Part shown: positions 1 to 12,288 of the stretch, piece by piece
Layout: every line of letters begins with the position of its first letter
How positions within the stretch are numbered: position 1 is the first letter of the stretch
Assembly (NCBI GenBank): GCA_946811695.1
Contig: OX328124.1
Location: forward strand, 91,848,176 to 91,912,175
DNA length: 64,000 nt
Direction of reading: 5' to 3'
Origin: Gonocerus acuteangulatus
Taxonomy: Eukaryota > Arthropoda > Insecta > Hemiptera > Coreidae
The notes under the pieces: generated by a model
Told to the model about the DNA's origin: nothing
Databases searched by the model: none
Seen by the model: only the letters and a program-made list of their open reading frames with translations
Made by a program: the position numbers and the translations under genes

Positions 1-3000
1 TTCATACACCATTTCGAAATACCCGATTAAAAAATTCGAACTTTTCCCAAGTTTCCTAAAAATACTTCATTTTATTTCCCACGTGAAAATATCAGAAAAA
101 AATGTAACTACTAGGAATCTTATTGACGCACATCTGTTAAGACAATGATTTATTTCGAACTTATTTTATCGAGAAGAAAAATAGTATATTGGCAAGAGAA
201 TTCTACTGGGTTACGAACTTGGTTATTCGTTATAGACGAAGTGATCGGAGGATATGGCCAAGAAACAGACACACACACTCACACGCGTGTTAGTGTAAAT
301 TTGAATAACCGATTTTTCCTCGCAAATATATAATGAAACGTGGACATTTCTGGTCAATAGTCCACATTGCATCGTCAGGTCGGCCTACCGAATTATTTCT
401 CCCTACAGGCAGGGATGGAAAGTGCTATAAAAAAATACAACAATCAGAGAACCATTCTTAAATCAATAAAACATTTAGTTGAATAAAAATAAATAAGGCC
501 GCGACGTTTACGGCAACATTTTTCCTAGAATGGTATGAGTCCATAAAATAAAAAGAACACACACACAAGAAAGAACATTGGCATAAAACTCGTTGACAAT
601 AAAATGTATGTTATATCTATAAGGGAGTATACTGAGAGTATAGGGGTTGATCGATAAAGCAATGGCCAGGGGGGGGGGGTCAGCCCCATGTGTTACATAA
701 TGCTATTTTCGGCTTCATCCCATCTACCTCGATACACTTACGCTATCACATATCGGCATGGTATATATCCTACTCACGCACGATCATCCGTGTCATTCAT
801 ATTATTCTTATAGACGATTAAAAAATACAGTAATTAAAGGAAATAAGATGGAACAAATACTAAATTAAATAGAAACAGATATTGGTTCATTTTGATCATT
901 CGTGAATAATGTAAACACGTGTAAAAAATCAAAATTAAATCTTAAAGGGAAGCATTATTTGAAGACAACAGAACAAAAACTGACAGTATCCTAAGCGGAA
1001 ATCACTCCTTCCGCATTCTAAATCATCGTTCGCTCAAGGAAAACACTATTACAAATACTTTGCCTTGTTTTACAGCAATACTCATTTCACTATCAAATGA
1101 TATTTAAAAAAAAAAAGAAAAAAAGAAAGAACACTTTATTAAAAAAAAATTAAAGTGAGGCTGCCCAAATTAATAGGGTTGCTAAACCACACAGCTCTTT
1201 TATCAGTCTTCCGATAAATGTTTATATGTGTCATTTTGGTTTGATCTTTAAGACTAGTTATCCTGTTTTAATTCAAAGATTCGGTTGCTTCTGGGGATTT
1301 GTGGATTATAATAATGATCACTTTATACACTTGATTGTGCTCCTTATTGATTGTGATATTTTCTTCATTATTATTTTTAACCATAAATATGATGGTTGCT
1401 GATCCCAAGAGAGTCTATCAATATTTGTTCGGCTAAGAGCGGAAGGCTATTCACAACGAGGCCAAGTTCTTATAAGAATGTAATGGTCTTCTTTGGTATG
1501 GTTCCTCGACCTCCGAACCATAGCTCTTGAACGGTGAATTTCCTTTTGCCGAATTGTACTTCAAACTTTTCAGATAAAAATGTTACGTATTTATCGTAAA
1601 TCGATCTCTTTTCTCGATCGATTGCATTAGCTTGCTCGCTGCTATCGTTCGTTTCGGAAAGAAAAAAAATCAGGAAAAAAAAACACTAATTGGGTTTTAA
1701 TTGGGTTAAAAAATGAAATAAACAGACACAAAAACCGTTCAAAAGAATGAAACCTATAATTTTAATAAACGACTTCTCCAAATAAAACTACGTTAGAAAA
1801 CACATAAAACGTGTACCTGGAAGCCTTTAAATGCTGCGATTTTTTCGCGCGATTATTGCCTTAAAAAAAAAAATTTCCCGTGGACGGATTGTGCTGGTTA
1901 AAGAACACGACCTTTCGAATCTCAAAAAGTTTATTTGTAGAAAATTTCATTAAAAATAGAGAGTGAACAGACAAAACTCTATATATTACAAATTTGAACT
2001 ACTGTTATTTTCGTAATCTATGAAGTTCTGAAACTTAAAATTTTCTAATCGAAACTTCGGGATGCGTCATAAGGTGTTCTCTCATGAGCGGGTTTTCTTC
2101 CAATGGAGGTTCAAGCTAGACGAACAATTTCTATTGAAGTTGGTCTCTAGGCCACTTCCTTTGCAGTTATTGTAGGTATATGGGTGTTTGGGATGTGATT
2201 GGGGAATAGAGAACTCACGAAGAAAATTGGATGGCTTTGTAATTTTGAGTAAAAATTTGATAAAGATCATTGACAAAACATTGATAAATTTGATATTTAA
2301 TTTATTATGGAGACTCAACCTTTAAACATCCAGTTGAGCGTTGTTTCTTTTGGCATAAAACCCTCATATGCCTGTGGGTCTCCAAATGTTACTTCTCAAG
2401 TGTAGCAAAAGAGAACCAAATCCGTCAAGTGACCGCAAATTTATTTTAGCGAGAAATTTTATTCGTAATTGACGGTAATCGCTAAAATTTGCCTGTATTA
2501 CACATGAACAACAACGGTTATTGTTTAAGTACAATTTATTACAAGAAATTAATAACTGTTTTCTTATTTCCCTCTACAGGGAAATAAGGGGGGGTTCATT
2601 CGATTGATTTTTGATCCTCAGAGTTAAGTAATCAGGATTTTGATCAGCAATAGGTAATGTTTTTTTGAGATTTTTGAGGAAGTATTGAACCGTCAAGGAA
2701 ACTTATAGTGTATTTTTCGTTTAATGCGCGCATCTCTAATTTAATGTAAAAATAAAAACATTTTGAATAACGTAGTAAATATATTAATATATGATAAATT
2801 AGTTATCACGATGCAGTATGCGATAGATTATTTTGCATCATAACTTGATTCAAGATGATTTGAGACAATCAGAAAAAAAACATGTTTTTTTTTTTAAGAC
2901 GGAAGTAATTATATACATTGAAATATATTAAATAAAAGAATAAATATACACACAGCCATTTGGAATATAGGTTCTTGGTCAGTTGAATGGGAAAGCAATT

Positions 3001-3717
3001 GCAGAAACGAGTTTGTATAAAAAAACTCCGCATGAAGAGGACATCTTTATGAGTAAGTAAGCTCGGAGAGGACAAAACACCCAGCCCTGAGTTATGTAGT
3101 ATATAGAGCGGGGAAAATATAGCATTTCCCTGGGACGGGATGATTCTACCTCGGTCGGATAATGGCTACACTCTATACCACTTCATCACCATAACATACT
3201 ATACTACACTTCCTATATACGCAGGCAAATGGGCACAGCGTATATCTTCAATTTCTTTCATAACGTTCATACCTCGGACCTGTATTATATGTTATGAGGA
3301 TCTGAATTAGAGAGATGTGTACATCAGCTAGGAACGATATATTATCGTCAAAACGAAAGTGGAAGGTTAATCAAGTATGAAAACCAACGATGCCTACGAT
3401 AACAGCCCCAAATTAGAAAACTTGGAGTACCTAGTTTCAAGAATCACAGGAATACTCAACACAACAAATTAAGCTCATTTTCAGTAGAGAGATAACTAAA
3501 AAAGGACAGCAGCGCCATTAATGTAAAGAAAATTTAAAAAATCGGCACACTATTAATCACCTGCCCAGATAAAAATAAAGCGTAAAAAATGTGCGAAGAA
3601 AATCACATCCGTGTCACCCAAGAGTACCAAATGACGTATAAGATAAACCTACATGTCGATTGTGGAAGACAGAACTCACAATCAAACATATACCAAGCCA
3701 AATTTTCTTTCTATCTT

Positions 3718-3718
<1 letters not shown>
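1..3718. other. AT-rich intergenic DNA, no gene recognised
   Basis: No open frame here exceeds about 80 codons and none resembles a known protein. The stretch holds homopolymer A/T runs and a G run near 669-680. The one supported repeat is a short dispersed motif at 1160-1192 that recurs near 37.1 kb. I see no splice-bounded exon, tRNA or rRNA. Confidence 0.6.
1160..1192 (+). repeat. Dispersed short repeat, copy 1
   Basis: A motif of about 32 bp, beginning GCTGCCCAAAT and ending in GGGTTGCTAAACCACAC, is nearly the same as 37094-37125, where it follows a similar A-rich run. Two copies 36 kb apart in the same orientation suggest remnants of one dispersed element. The family is not recognised. 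Confidence 0.45.

Positions 3719-3752
<34 letters not shown>
3719..3752. repeat. Compound (TA)n(TG)n microsatellite
   Basis: Pure TA dinucleotides run directly into TG dinucleotides. The short open frames over it on both strands are low-complexity artefacts. Confidence 0.9.
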
Positions 3753-4446
3753 TCGTAATGAAATTGGTGACTTTGATATAATAATAATAAATACAATGTG
3801 CAAGGTAATATCCTAATAGGTATGACAGCTTCTATACAAACACCTTCACATTATACAAATATACAAACCTACCTATGATTACCTAATCAATGCTAATGAA
3901 GCAGGGCTTTACCTGTTCTCATGCATGCATAAACTACTGTACAATCAGAGGAGGGTCACGTCCCCTCAGGACGCGACAGGTCAGTTCATTCGAATATCTA
4001 AGAATCCAAACCAAGTGATTAAAACCAATGACCCAAATAGTTGGATCAGTCTTGATAAAAGAGTATACTATTTCATCTTTTTAATAAAAGTTAAAAACTA
4101 AAGACAATGTTACAACGGAGTTCACAACAAATTAAGGAGGAAATCACTGAAGTATGACTTCTAACTGTATTCTAAGGGACGGTATAATCCACCATCATCT
4201 TTACGGGCAGGGATAAAACGATTGTCTAAGGATCAAGAGGTTACCACCGGCTTAAAGGACGATCTGGGAGGTTGACCATCAAAAATCGTTTACTCTGAAT
4301 TCAACTATATCTACCAACTACATCATGTTTTCTTACCCGTCGTGGAACTTAAGCGAAATGCGTCAAATATCCCCCCCCCCGACGAAAAATAATTAGGTAT
4401 AGAGCATTTTCACCTTTCCTCCGGGACAAAATCCGCTGGAAAGTTT

Positions 4447-4486
<40 letters not shown>
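4447..4486. repeat. (CA)n(TA)n microsatellite at the mariner edge
   Basis: A CA run passes into a TA run that ends exactly at the left terminal inverted repeat of the mariner element. The TA target duplication is the last unit of this array. Confidence 0.9.
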
Positions 4487-5757
4487 CGTAGTAAGGTCCA
4501 TAAGTTTCCGGCCTGGGATAGAAGGAAAGAAAAAAACTGGTTTTACTGTTTTTCAATATATTCTCCTCTAAGTTCAACACACTTAATACGACGCTTTGGC
4601 AACATTTCTATACCATGAAAAAAATAATTTTCTTCTTTGTTAAAAAAATGTTCTTCCACTGCTGCTTGGAGCTCTTCGTCGGTGTTAAATCGCCTTCCAC
4701 GAAGGTGAGATTTTAACTTTGAGAAAAGGTAGAAATCGCTAGGGGCCAAGTCTGGGCTGTAGGGTGGATGAGAGATTTCTTGGAATCCACAGTCCTTCAC
4801 AGCGGCCTTGGAAATCAATGCTGTGTGGACAGAGGCATTGTCGTGAAGGAGGCGGACACCTCTGCTTAACTTCCCTCGCCTCTTCGTTTTAATGGCGTCT
4901 CGTAACCGGTGAGGTAGGGCTGCATAATACTCACCATTCATTATTATTCCTTTCTTTAAAATCTATCAGTAGTATTCCTTTACAGTCCCAAAAAATTGTG
5001 GCCATAACCTTTTTTGTTGACTGCGTGACTTTTGCCTTTAAAGGAGGCCCTTCTCCTGGTCTTCTCCATTCCACTCTTTTTTGCTGAGTGGGTCATAATA
5101 TAGAACCATTGTCTCGTCCCCAGTTACAATTGAGTCCAAAAAATTCCTTGGGTCGGCATTATACTCGCGTAAAAATTCATTGCAGCAGTGAACTCGTTCC
5201 TGTTTTTGAGCAGCTGAAAGAATTTTTGGAACCCATCTTGCACTAACCTTGTTCATATGCAAATGTTCTTTGATGATCCTCAAAACACTTGTTTTTGAAA
5301 GCCCTAACCTCGCTGCTATTTCTCTGATTTTTAGTTGCCGGTCAGACAGCAATTCAGATTCCGCAAGTTGGATTGTTTCAGAAGTGACAGCTTCCAATGG
5401 GCGACCGGGACGTGGGTCATCTTCTAGACTTTCTCTCCCTAACTTAAATAATTTTGCCCATTCTTTCTCTGTGGAATATGAGGGGGAGGACTGTCCGTAT
5501 GCACAATCCAAGCGCTCTTTAATTTGCGCAGGAGTAAGACCCTCTTTACAAAAGAATTTAATTACCCCACGGTACTCGAGTTTGAACATTGTAAAAATGG
5601 GGAGTTTCCTTCAAGGCTGGACACTGACTGACAAGACTGAGGAAGTGCGGGCGATGGGTATGGAGTGAGCAGTCATGGACCTGCATAGGCGTGCAGGTCC
5701 CAGCACGTTTGAAGGAGGGGAAGCAGGACAGGCCGGAAACTTATGGACCTTACTACG
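4487..5757 (-). mobile_element. Mariner (Tc1/mariner, DD34D) transposon, about 1.27 kb
   Basis: The ends are a perfect 29-bp terminal inverted repeat at 4487-4515 and 5729-5757, starting CGTAGTAAGGTCCATAAG. Each end is flanked by TA, the mariner target, and both sides lie in TA microsatellites, so the element landed in, or later seeded, a TA array. Its length and single transposase gene on the minus strand match a full mariner. Perfect TIRs suggest recent activity, yet the transposase is frameshifted, so this copy could move only with enzyme supplied by a relative. Confidence 0.93.
4543..5589 (-). pseudogene. Mariner transposase, two frameshifts
   Basis: It would cut and paste the element at TA sites. 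The N-terminal part reads from an ATG at 5589 to 5038 (183 codons). It holds the paired helix-turn-helix DNA-binding region, the linker GRP motif (DPRPGRP) and the first catalytic Asp in VTGDET. The C-terminal part reads from 4941 to 4543 with LLHDNASVH (second Asp) and SPDLAPSDF (third Asp), 34 residues apart as in mariner DD34D enzymes. Between 5040 and 4941 the product continues in another frame (readable up to about 4945), so at least two indels separate the two halves. Total coding length is close to the usual 345-350 codons. Like many SETMAR-type mariner relatives in arthropods, it is a degenerate single-exon gene. The plus-strand open frame over 5249-5668 is only its shadow. Confidence 0.92.
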
Positions 5758-5759
5758 TA

Positions 5760-5763
<4 letters not shown>

Positions 5764-5817
<54 letters not shown>
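5764..5817. repeat. (TA)n microsatellite, right flank of mariner
   Basis: A pure TA run of more than 50 bp begins a few bases beyond the right mariner terminus. Together with the left TA run it indicates insertion into an array of the element's own target dinucleotide. Confidence 0.9.
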
Positions 5818-5818
<1 letters not shown>

Positions 5819-5954
5819 CCGTTTTCAAGCGTCATACTCCGTGGTGTCTACTTATAACGCTTGAAACTCATCCAAACTACGTCATAACTAATTCGGTTAT
5901 TTTGGAGGTAACATTGGGCACATAAGTGAATCACTTTAGAAGATCTTTTGGAAA

Positions 5955-6132
5955 TAAGACTGCCCTTGGTCTGGTGGCTAACGCCTAGGATCCTCATGGG
6001 TTCGCGTCGCGCCTGCAGAGAACGTTCCCGCTTCAAGACCCGTTGTGAAAATTCCCAGCTGCAACATAGGATGTCGGCGCTAATGGCCCACATGTCGGTG
6101 CACCGTAAAAATAATAATAATAATAAATTGAT
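5955..6132 (+). mobile_element. tRNA-derived SINE with (AAT)n tail
   Basis: An RNA polymerase III A-box-like stretch (TTGGTCTGGTGGCTAA) lies at 5966-5981 and a B-box-like GGGTTCGCGTC at 5998-6008. Their spacing is shorter than in a tRNA, so the head is probably deleted or diverged. The body ends with a GCGCTAATGGCCC block, then GTGCACCGTA and an (AAT)n tail. The same end occurs near 10.6 kb and, on the other strand, behind a 5S-like head at 41.6-41.8 kb. The open frames over it are not genes. Confidence 0.7.
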
Positions 6133-6133
6133 T

Positions 6134-6162
6134 AGTTAAGGAAGAATTTTAGCCCATAAAAA
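6134..6162 (+). repeat. Dispersed short repeat adjoining a SINE
   Basis: The block GTTAAGGAAGAATTTTAGCC followed by CATAAAAAA recurs with one or two changes at 9117-9147. It starts right after the SINE tail here. It may be part of an unrecognised repeat or an old shared target region. Confidence 0.4.
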
Positions 6163-6237
6163 ATTGTGCAATAAAAAGGTTACAAGGTAGTATTACCCCT
6201 TACGTTAGCTTACGAGTAACATGGAATAGAGGAATTC

Positions 6238-6280
6238 ATTTTTTTTTATTTATTTATTTATTTTTTTTTTACGGCGCATC
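6238..6280 (-). mobile_element. Probable SINE 3' tail, reverse orientation
   Basis: Read on the minus strand it is GATGCGCCGTA followed by an A-rich, TAAA-repeating tail, matching the 3' boundary of the SINEs at 5955 and 41620. Only the tail is visible. Confidence 0.4.
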
Positions 6281-7046
6281 AAAGAGGAATTAATTATTGT
6301 TACATTGTTTTAAATTTGTTATTTTACTGATTGTGAGAAGCTTCTCTTTTCCGATATAAGAAAAAAATTAAACTACTATAAATCTCGCCAGAAAACGAGA
6401 CCTATGTGGCAAAAAATTATTTTTAGTTTTTTATTCAAGACATATATTGCTGAAATATTTACATTCAGTATCCTCCGTTGTTTCTGGCATCAGTATGGTA
6501 TTCCATATACATGCCAATTTTGTGTAAATATGAATATGGTGAGTTAATTATTTCCCTGTTGAGTGTACTATAAAAGTCTAATATACAGATCAATAGAGGA
6601 AACGGAAAGAGATGAAAGTACCAACTGGCTATTGGCAATCCTATTGGTGATTAAGAAGGGTGAGCTCACCAATCAGATGCAGGATATTGGTTCAGCGAGT
6701 AGCAACACCCCTTGCAGATCCTCCAATGGAAAGCCTTCCTGTCAGGATCCACCGCTACATATATATTATATCATTGATTCAAGCATGCAATGTTAGATGC
6801 GTTTCCAGGCAATTACACAGGCCGATGGCCTGTTTAAATCTATACATAGTCACTTTTCTCCTTAAAACGATTTACGAGGACTCCTAAAAGACGGAGAAAT
6901 TCAAATAACCATTTTAGCGAGACATGTCTCGTTTTCTGGAGAGATTTAAAGTAGTTTGTAGTGGTCTAAGTAGTTTTACTTTATTTTCCAGAAGACTTTT
7001 ACTTTATTTTCTTCAAAAAATAAAACCATGTAGACTGCCTAAATTG

Positions 7047-7229
7047 ATGCTGAATGGTGCACCTGGGGACAAAAGAAAGAGAGGCAAACCAAGACAGAGG
7101 TGGCTTGATGACCTGGAGGAGGACTTGCGGACGCTAGGGATCCGTAATTGGAGGAACCTAGCAGCAAACCGGGTGGAATCCGCGTGGAGCAGGATGGTGG
7201 CAGAGGCCCAGGTCCTACAAGGACTGTAG
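7047..7229 (+). pseudogene. C-terminal tail of a non-LTR retrotransposon ORF2
   Basis: The last 60 or so codons carry the pattern KRGKPRQRWLDDLEEDL, then LGIRNW, then ending in QGL before the stop. This is a common C-terminal signature of arthropod LINE endonuclease/reverse transcriptase proteins. Nothing upstream shows reverse-transcriptase motifs, so this is a 5'-truncated remnant. Codons before about 7047 are unrelated AT-rich sequence. Which LINE clade it belongs to cannot be told from this piece. Confidence 0.7.
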
Positions 7230-7607
7230 CTCAACAGTGGGTGAGTGAGTATCCGTAGTCTTATTTCCAAAAGACCTTCTCCAGTTTGAACGATTTATGA
7301 CTCATGGAGATGTGCTATCATGAATAATGATAGGGAAAAAAATTTAATTCCGAATTTTATAAGAACGAGGTGTCTTTAATCATTAAATATGATTTTACTG
7401 AAGGTTTTGAAGTTACATCATAATGCCTACCTTTCCTCAAAATAACAAAGAACAAAGCAGTAAGAAAATGTTTCCTTTGATATTGACTTAATTTGTCGAA
7501 ACGCCAAATTTGACATGTAACATGAACAATTTTGGTAAAAACGTCTTGAATTCTTGGAAACGACTCCAAGAGAGCAGGATGTGCTGTTCAGGACAATAGA
7601 CATCTTG

Positions 7608-7712
7608 GGACTTCCCGTGGTCCAGTGGCAAACATCTTGGATTATCATGCGGGAAATAAGGGTTCGAGTCCCACCTGCAGCAGGTTGAGTTTTTTTTTTT
7701 TTTTTTTTTTCA
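7608..7712 (+). mobile_element. tRNA-derived SINE head
   Basis: A good A box (TGGTCCAGTGG, 7618-7628) and a near-perfect B box (GGGTTCGAGTCC, about 7660-7672) are spaced as in a tRNA, followed by CACCTGCAGCAGG and a long T run. The flanking bases do not form a proper acceptor stem, so this is a SINE or tRNA pseudogene rather than a functional tRNA. The region to about 7830 may be more of the element but I cannot define its end. Confidence 0.65.
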
Positions 7713-7829
7713 TTTCAAGCCCGAAACAATTCCTGCTGATCATGGATGTTTAGTCAGGGAGGTATCCTATACATAGCCCGCCGAAAGTGGCCAAGATTCA
7801 GAAGCGCCGCTTTCCTCTCAAAAGTTTTC

Positions 7830-10600
7830 AGTAAACAACTTCTATAAAAATTATTTTTTGCAAAAACCGTGCTATTGCAATGTAATGTATTTTTGGATAA
7901 ACTATACTACCTACCGGGCAGCCATAACAATTATATGTAATGAATCTGTGTAGGAAAACCCAAGAGTGCAGAATTTTTTATAACTTCCAAGTGAAGTGCG
8001 CTGTGTCACATTTGAATGAAGAAATGTTCTTTAACCAGCTAAATATGTCTATGAGGAATGGGAATAAATGAAATAAATAAATATATTTGTTAAATGTTTC
8101 TCGCTATAGGTACATAGGGTTTTTCATGGTTTGGTGTTCAGCTATACGTCTATGGAACTGTTCTGATTCCTCCGCTATTTTAATTATCAATTTCTTCTTA
8201 TTTTTATTTTGTGTACTAAATTTTATCATATAGATTGGTAAGCTTTAGTCTTTTTAGAAAGCTCTTCCCGTATTACGAACTGGAAGTTTCTATTGAGTGT
8301 TGAGGAATTAAAAATTAGTATACTTGGCTAAATAGCAAGGTATACTAATTTCAAATTAAGACCGGAAGTGGACTGGAACAGTTTTGTTTTTTTTCTAATA
8401 TTAGGATCGTGACAATTTATTCTTAAAATTACAGCGTACTATGATTATCAGAAGTATTTAAGAAGCAATTTTATGAAAGCTTTAGGTCAGTTTGAGAGCT
8501 TTAGGTCACTTTGAGAGCTTAAAGAAAAGGAACATCGAAGAACTGAAATGATGCAATAATGAAGGTAGAGAATAATAGAGTGATGATGATGATACTAGTT
8601 TTTCAGAGCTACCCCTTCCATTAAGGTCCTAATGGTATTCACGACACCCCATTCATGGGACAGTCCCACGGAAGAAGCCGTCAAGATGGTGGAAGTTCCT
8701 GACTCCATTATCTTAGGCAGGCTTTACTTGGCTTTTCTTATGGGCGGATTACTTCCTGTCTTCATTCAATGTTCAAAATGAGTTGAGTCTACAGCTAAAA
8801 TTTGTCGATAGGGCAAAAATTCAAGACGCCAGAGTCCCCCAGATCGCCGGATTTGAAAAAACATAGTTTTGAGAAAACGACCAATTTATTTTCTTTCAAC
8901 GAAGACAAAAAAAAATGGATTCTGATTTTGAAATGTATTGAAGGAGGACCAAAACAAATTTAACAATTTAAAAAGGGCTGATCAGCTCCTCAAAATATTA
9001 TCTTCAAATTAGCATAGCGTTCACTCGACATCGGGACTTCACGCGGTAAATCGTATTTTTTGCCCATTTAAAAAAAAATGTCTTCGCACAAACACTCTTG
9101 ATATCATTTTTGGTGAGTTAAGGAATAATTTTAGCCCATAAAAAAAGTTTCAAAGAAGAATAGTGTAAATAAATCACTAACTCACAGCCTTGATAGTTTC
9201 CGACTTTCAAAGATAGATGTTTTGTTGACATCTCTTAAAATAGCGTGTTTCCTCTTTCAAAGAGCTGCCCTGAAAAGTTGAGATTTTGAACTTACCAAGT
9301 TATTTCCTGTGACAATCGAATTATTCCTGGGAAAACGCGAAAATTCCAAAGCAGCCTTGAAATTCGTATATCCTAAATGAAACTTACGAACCACGTAGTT
9401 TATGTACCACGTATCCCTGTACGCATGATGACAAAAGGATGTGTAAAGCCTTAAGCCTTTTCGAAGTGACTGCAGAAATGTATCAAAAAATACAACGTCC
9501 TTCAAGGAGGATCTCCGTAACCTAAGCACGTCCCTAAGCAGCATGCCATTAAAATAAAAGAGATTTTCATTCTTCATATTTCTGAGGGTTCAGAGTCACA
9601 CGTCATCCTTTTTAGTAACGAGTATTATGTAGCAAATTTCTTATAATAGTACAAAAATTACGGGTCTTTTCCTTTTAATGCCCGGATCTCTATTATCTTC
9701 TCGTTGCCCTGATAAAATGCATTCTCCCATAGAAAATGTTATTTTATTAAGGTACCAAGACCGAACCTTGACTATATCTAGCTTCGAAAAAGGGGTTTCC
9801 TTTTAAAGCATGTCAAATACGAGTATTAGTTCATATTTCCATAGATAAATATTGTCTTCATTCAGGGTTACTAATATATTACTCCATTATACTGACGGAA
9901 AACTCGAAACTCTGTATATTATATTCAATTCTGTACTTTAGGAATGTTTAATTTTAATTTTGGTCGTTCTCTCTAGAATATCCCAATAAGACTACTCATC
10001 AAAACATGCCAAATACAACAAGGAACTAATTTTATTCTGATAAAGCCTGTCGATACTTTACACTTCCTGATCGGCAAAGTTTATTCGCTGATTTCTTGGG
10101 TCAAGTAATTAATCCTGGGCTTCTGAAGAGAGCAAATTCATTAGAGAAAATCATTCAAATCTATTTGTACCCCAAAGTTAATATATGGGAGAATGAGTCA
10201 TCAAAATTTATTTTATAAGTGGTGTTTTCCTTTTACTTTCTAAAAGAGGTAAAAGGAGATGGATGAAATTACATAGCCCATTAGTCATTAGAGCTTCTTT
10301 AGAGTGCTGTTAAATATTTTAATTACGTACAGCATTATTAAAATACGCTAATGAATAACCTAGAAGGAATTAGGCAGAGAAGGAGGTGAAATCTCACACC
10401 AACTAAGATATTTTGAATTATTACATCACTGTATGAGGTTTTTAATGCAATAAGCCGAAAATTGATTAAATCATTACGGTTTATTTATCAGACCTTAAAT
10501 TTTCGGTTAAAAAAAATAATACAAATCTTTCAACCCGGAGATGAAAAAATGATTCCTCAGAAAGTTAACGCCAAAAATTTATAAAAACAACCAGATGCTT
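7830..10600. other. Intergenic DNA, no gene recognised
   Basis: It holds the hairpin at 8312-8351 and the second copy of a short dispersed repeat at about 9117-9147. A 106-codon open frame on the minus strand at 9257-9577 has no recognisable domain and lacks coding character, so I do not call it. Confidence 0.5.
8312..8351. repeat. Short near-perfect hairpin
   Basis: AAATTAGTATAC at the left pairs with GTATACTAATTT at the right. The arms continue inward with TTG/CAA and CTA/TAG and two one-base bulges, closing on a tiny loop. It could be a MITE relic or a structured RNA; nothing else supports either. Confidence 0.5.
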
Positions 10601-10603
10601 TTA

Positions 10604-10651
10604 ATCGGCCCTAATGCCCCAGATGTCGATGCGTCGTATAAAAAAAAAAAT
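10604..10651 (+). mobile_element. SINE 3'-end relic
   Basis: TCGGCCCTAATGCCCCAGAT, then GATGCGTCGTA and an A run, matches the end of the SINE at 5955-6132 (GGCGCTAATGGCCC ... GCACCGTA). No promoter boxes remain upstream. Confidence 0.5.
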
Positions 10652-10973
10652 GTTAATTTATAAATAATAATTATAAATCAAACCTTCAGGATTACGAATT
10701 TCCATATTTTCACAATATATATCTCATTAATACCTTTAGACGTTCCTTAGCGAGTCTCTTTTTCCAATTGCTCCATGTTACTTATTAAGAACTTAGTATT
10801 TCATTATTTTTATGGTATCGCCGTAAGACAGACACACATACGCCAAAACATTTTAATAAAAGCACATTCATAAGGTTTTACTCAAGAAAGAAGTTTTGAA
10901 AAAGTTTAAAATGAATCCTACCAACGAGAAACTGAATATGACCCTGTTAAAATGTATATATGTGTAAGTACGG

Positions 10974-10977
<4 letters not shown>

Positions 10978-11045
<68 letters not shown>

Positions 11046-11114
11046 CGCGCGCGCGAGTGCGAGTGCGTGTGCGTGTGCGTGGGTGTGTGTGCGCGCGCGC
11101 GAGTGCGAGTGCGT

Positions 11115-11156
<42 letters not shown>

Positions 11157-11167
11157 ATGTGTGTGTA
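10978..11167. repeat. (GT)n array with duplicated GC-alternating core
   Basis: A long TG run is followed by two copies of a composite block: alternating GC, then GAGTGCGAGTGCG, then GTGCGT repeats. The array then returns to TG. Alternating purine-pyrimidine DNA of this kind is prone to Z-DNA. The cysteine/valine-rich open frames in all three forward frames are artefacts. Confidence 0.9.
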
Positions 11168-11199
11168 TAGGCTAAGTACAATTAAGGCTCTTTTGGCAA

Positions 11200-12047
11200 G
11201 TTTCTTTGTTCTGAGTTCTGAGTAATTCTTTCTAAATGAGCGTTCTTTTCATCAAATCCAATTTTTAAGGCTACGTCTTTTCTTGTAAAATAAGCACAAA
11301 TCATCAGCCTGAATTCAGTGTAAATGTTTCTTGTGGCAATAACATATTATTAATGAAAAAAAATATGCAGGAAAACATCAATACAACTCAATAATTGTGA
11401 TGAAATCCAAAACACATAAATACAATACTTAATTATCCTACTCTGACATCTACTAATACTACATAATGTATTACATAGTAACAAAACTGTCATGAGGACC
11501 AACTGTTAAATTACCTCCCAGGAAGCAATTTAATAAGCAAATTACTACAAAATATAAATAAACATGTTCACCAAACATAAACAAAATGAATTCTACGGCA
11601 CATTCAAATGTAAGCGGTTTGGCGGGCTGTGAGTTGGAGTGAGTTCCGATCTTTGACACCACACTTACTGGGAGCAGCACTCACCAGTCTCTGACAGCCA
11701 TCTACACCCAGATATCAGGTATTTACAGACTAATATTATGTTATTAGCTCTGTTAAAACAGTAATAGCTATCGGGTCAATAAATTGTCGAATTTAATAAA
11801 GTAAGAAGCATAAACCTACATGTACCAATCTTTAACTGCCATTAAACTAATCAAGGAAGAAATAAAAGAACACTTGAAATGGCCTAAACAGTAAACATAT
11901 GTTACATACACACACATGTATATATATATATATATACACATTAATTTTGTTATTATAGTTTCCTCTCTGCTGTAACCTGCAAAAAGGTCATTTATATTCA
12001 GCTGCATGTTCCAATTCACAATAACATTATATTCTATATAATTTTTT
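11200..12047. other. Intergenic DNA left of the palindrome
   Basis: Only short open frames and a small TA run (about 11917-11938) are visible. Nothing is recognisable as a gene or repeat family. Confidence 0.5.
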
Positions 12048-12238
12048 TGATATAACAAATTAATTATTTCACATTACTGTAAAGAATAATAATAAATTTG
12101 AAAAAGTACATAAGAGAAATAGAAATGAATTCTTTGTTATTTCAAATTTCATTCTTACTTTTTTTTTTTTTTTAATTTCAATTGTTTTTTGGGAATATTA
12201 ATAGTATTTAAGGTAAAGTATGCTAAGTTTATATATAA

Positions 12239-12288
<50 letters not shown>

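Noticed and set aside
7608..7690. Functional tRNA gene
   Set aside because: The A and B boxes are good but the ends do not pair into an acceptor stem, and a SINE-like T-rich extension follows.
9257..9577. 106-codon minus-strand frame
   Set aside because: No recognisable motif; likely a chance open frame.
10952..11225. Cysteine- and valine-rich frames in all three forward frames
   Set aside because: Translation of a GT/GC dinucleotide array.
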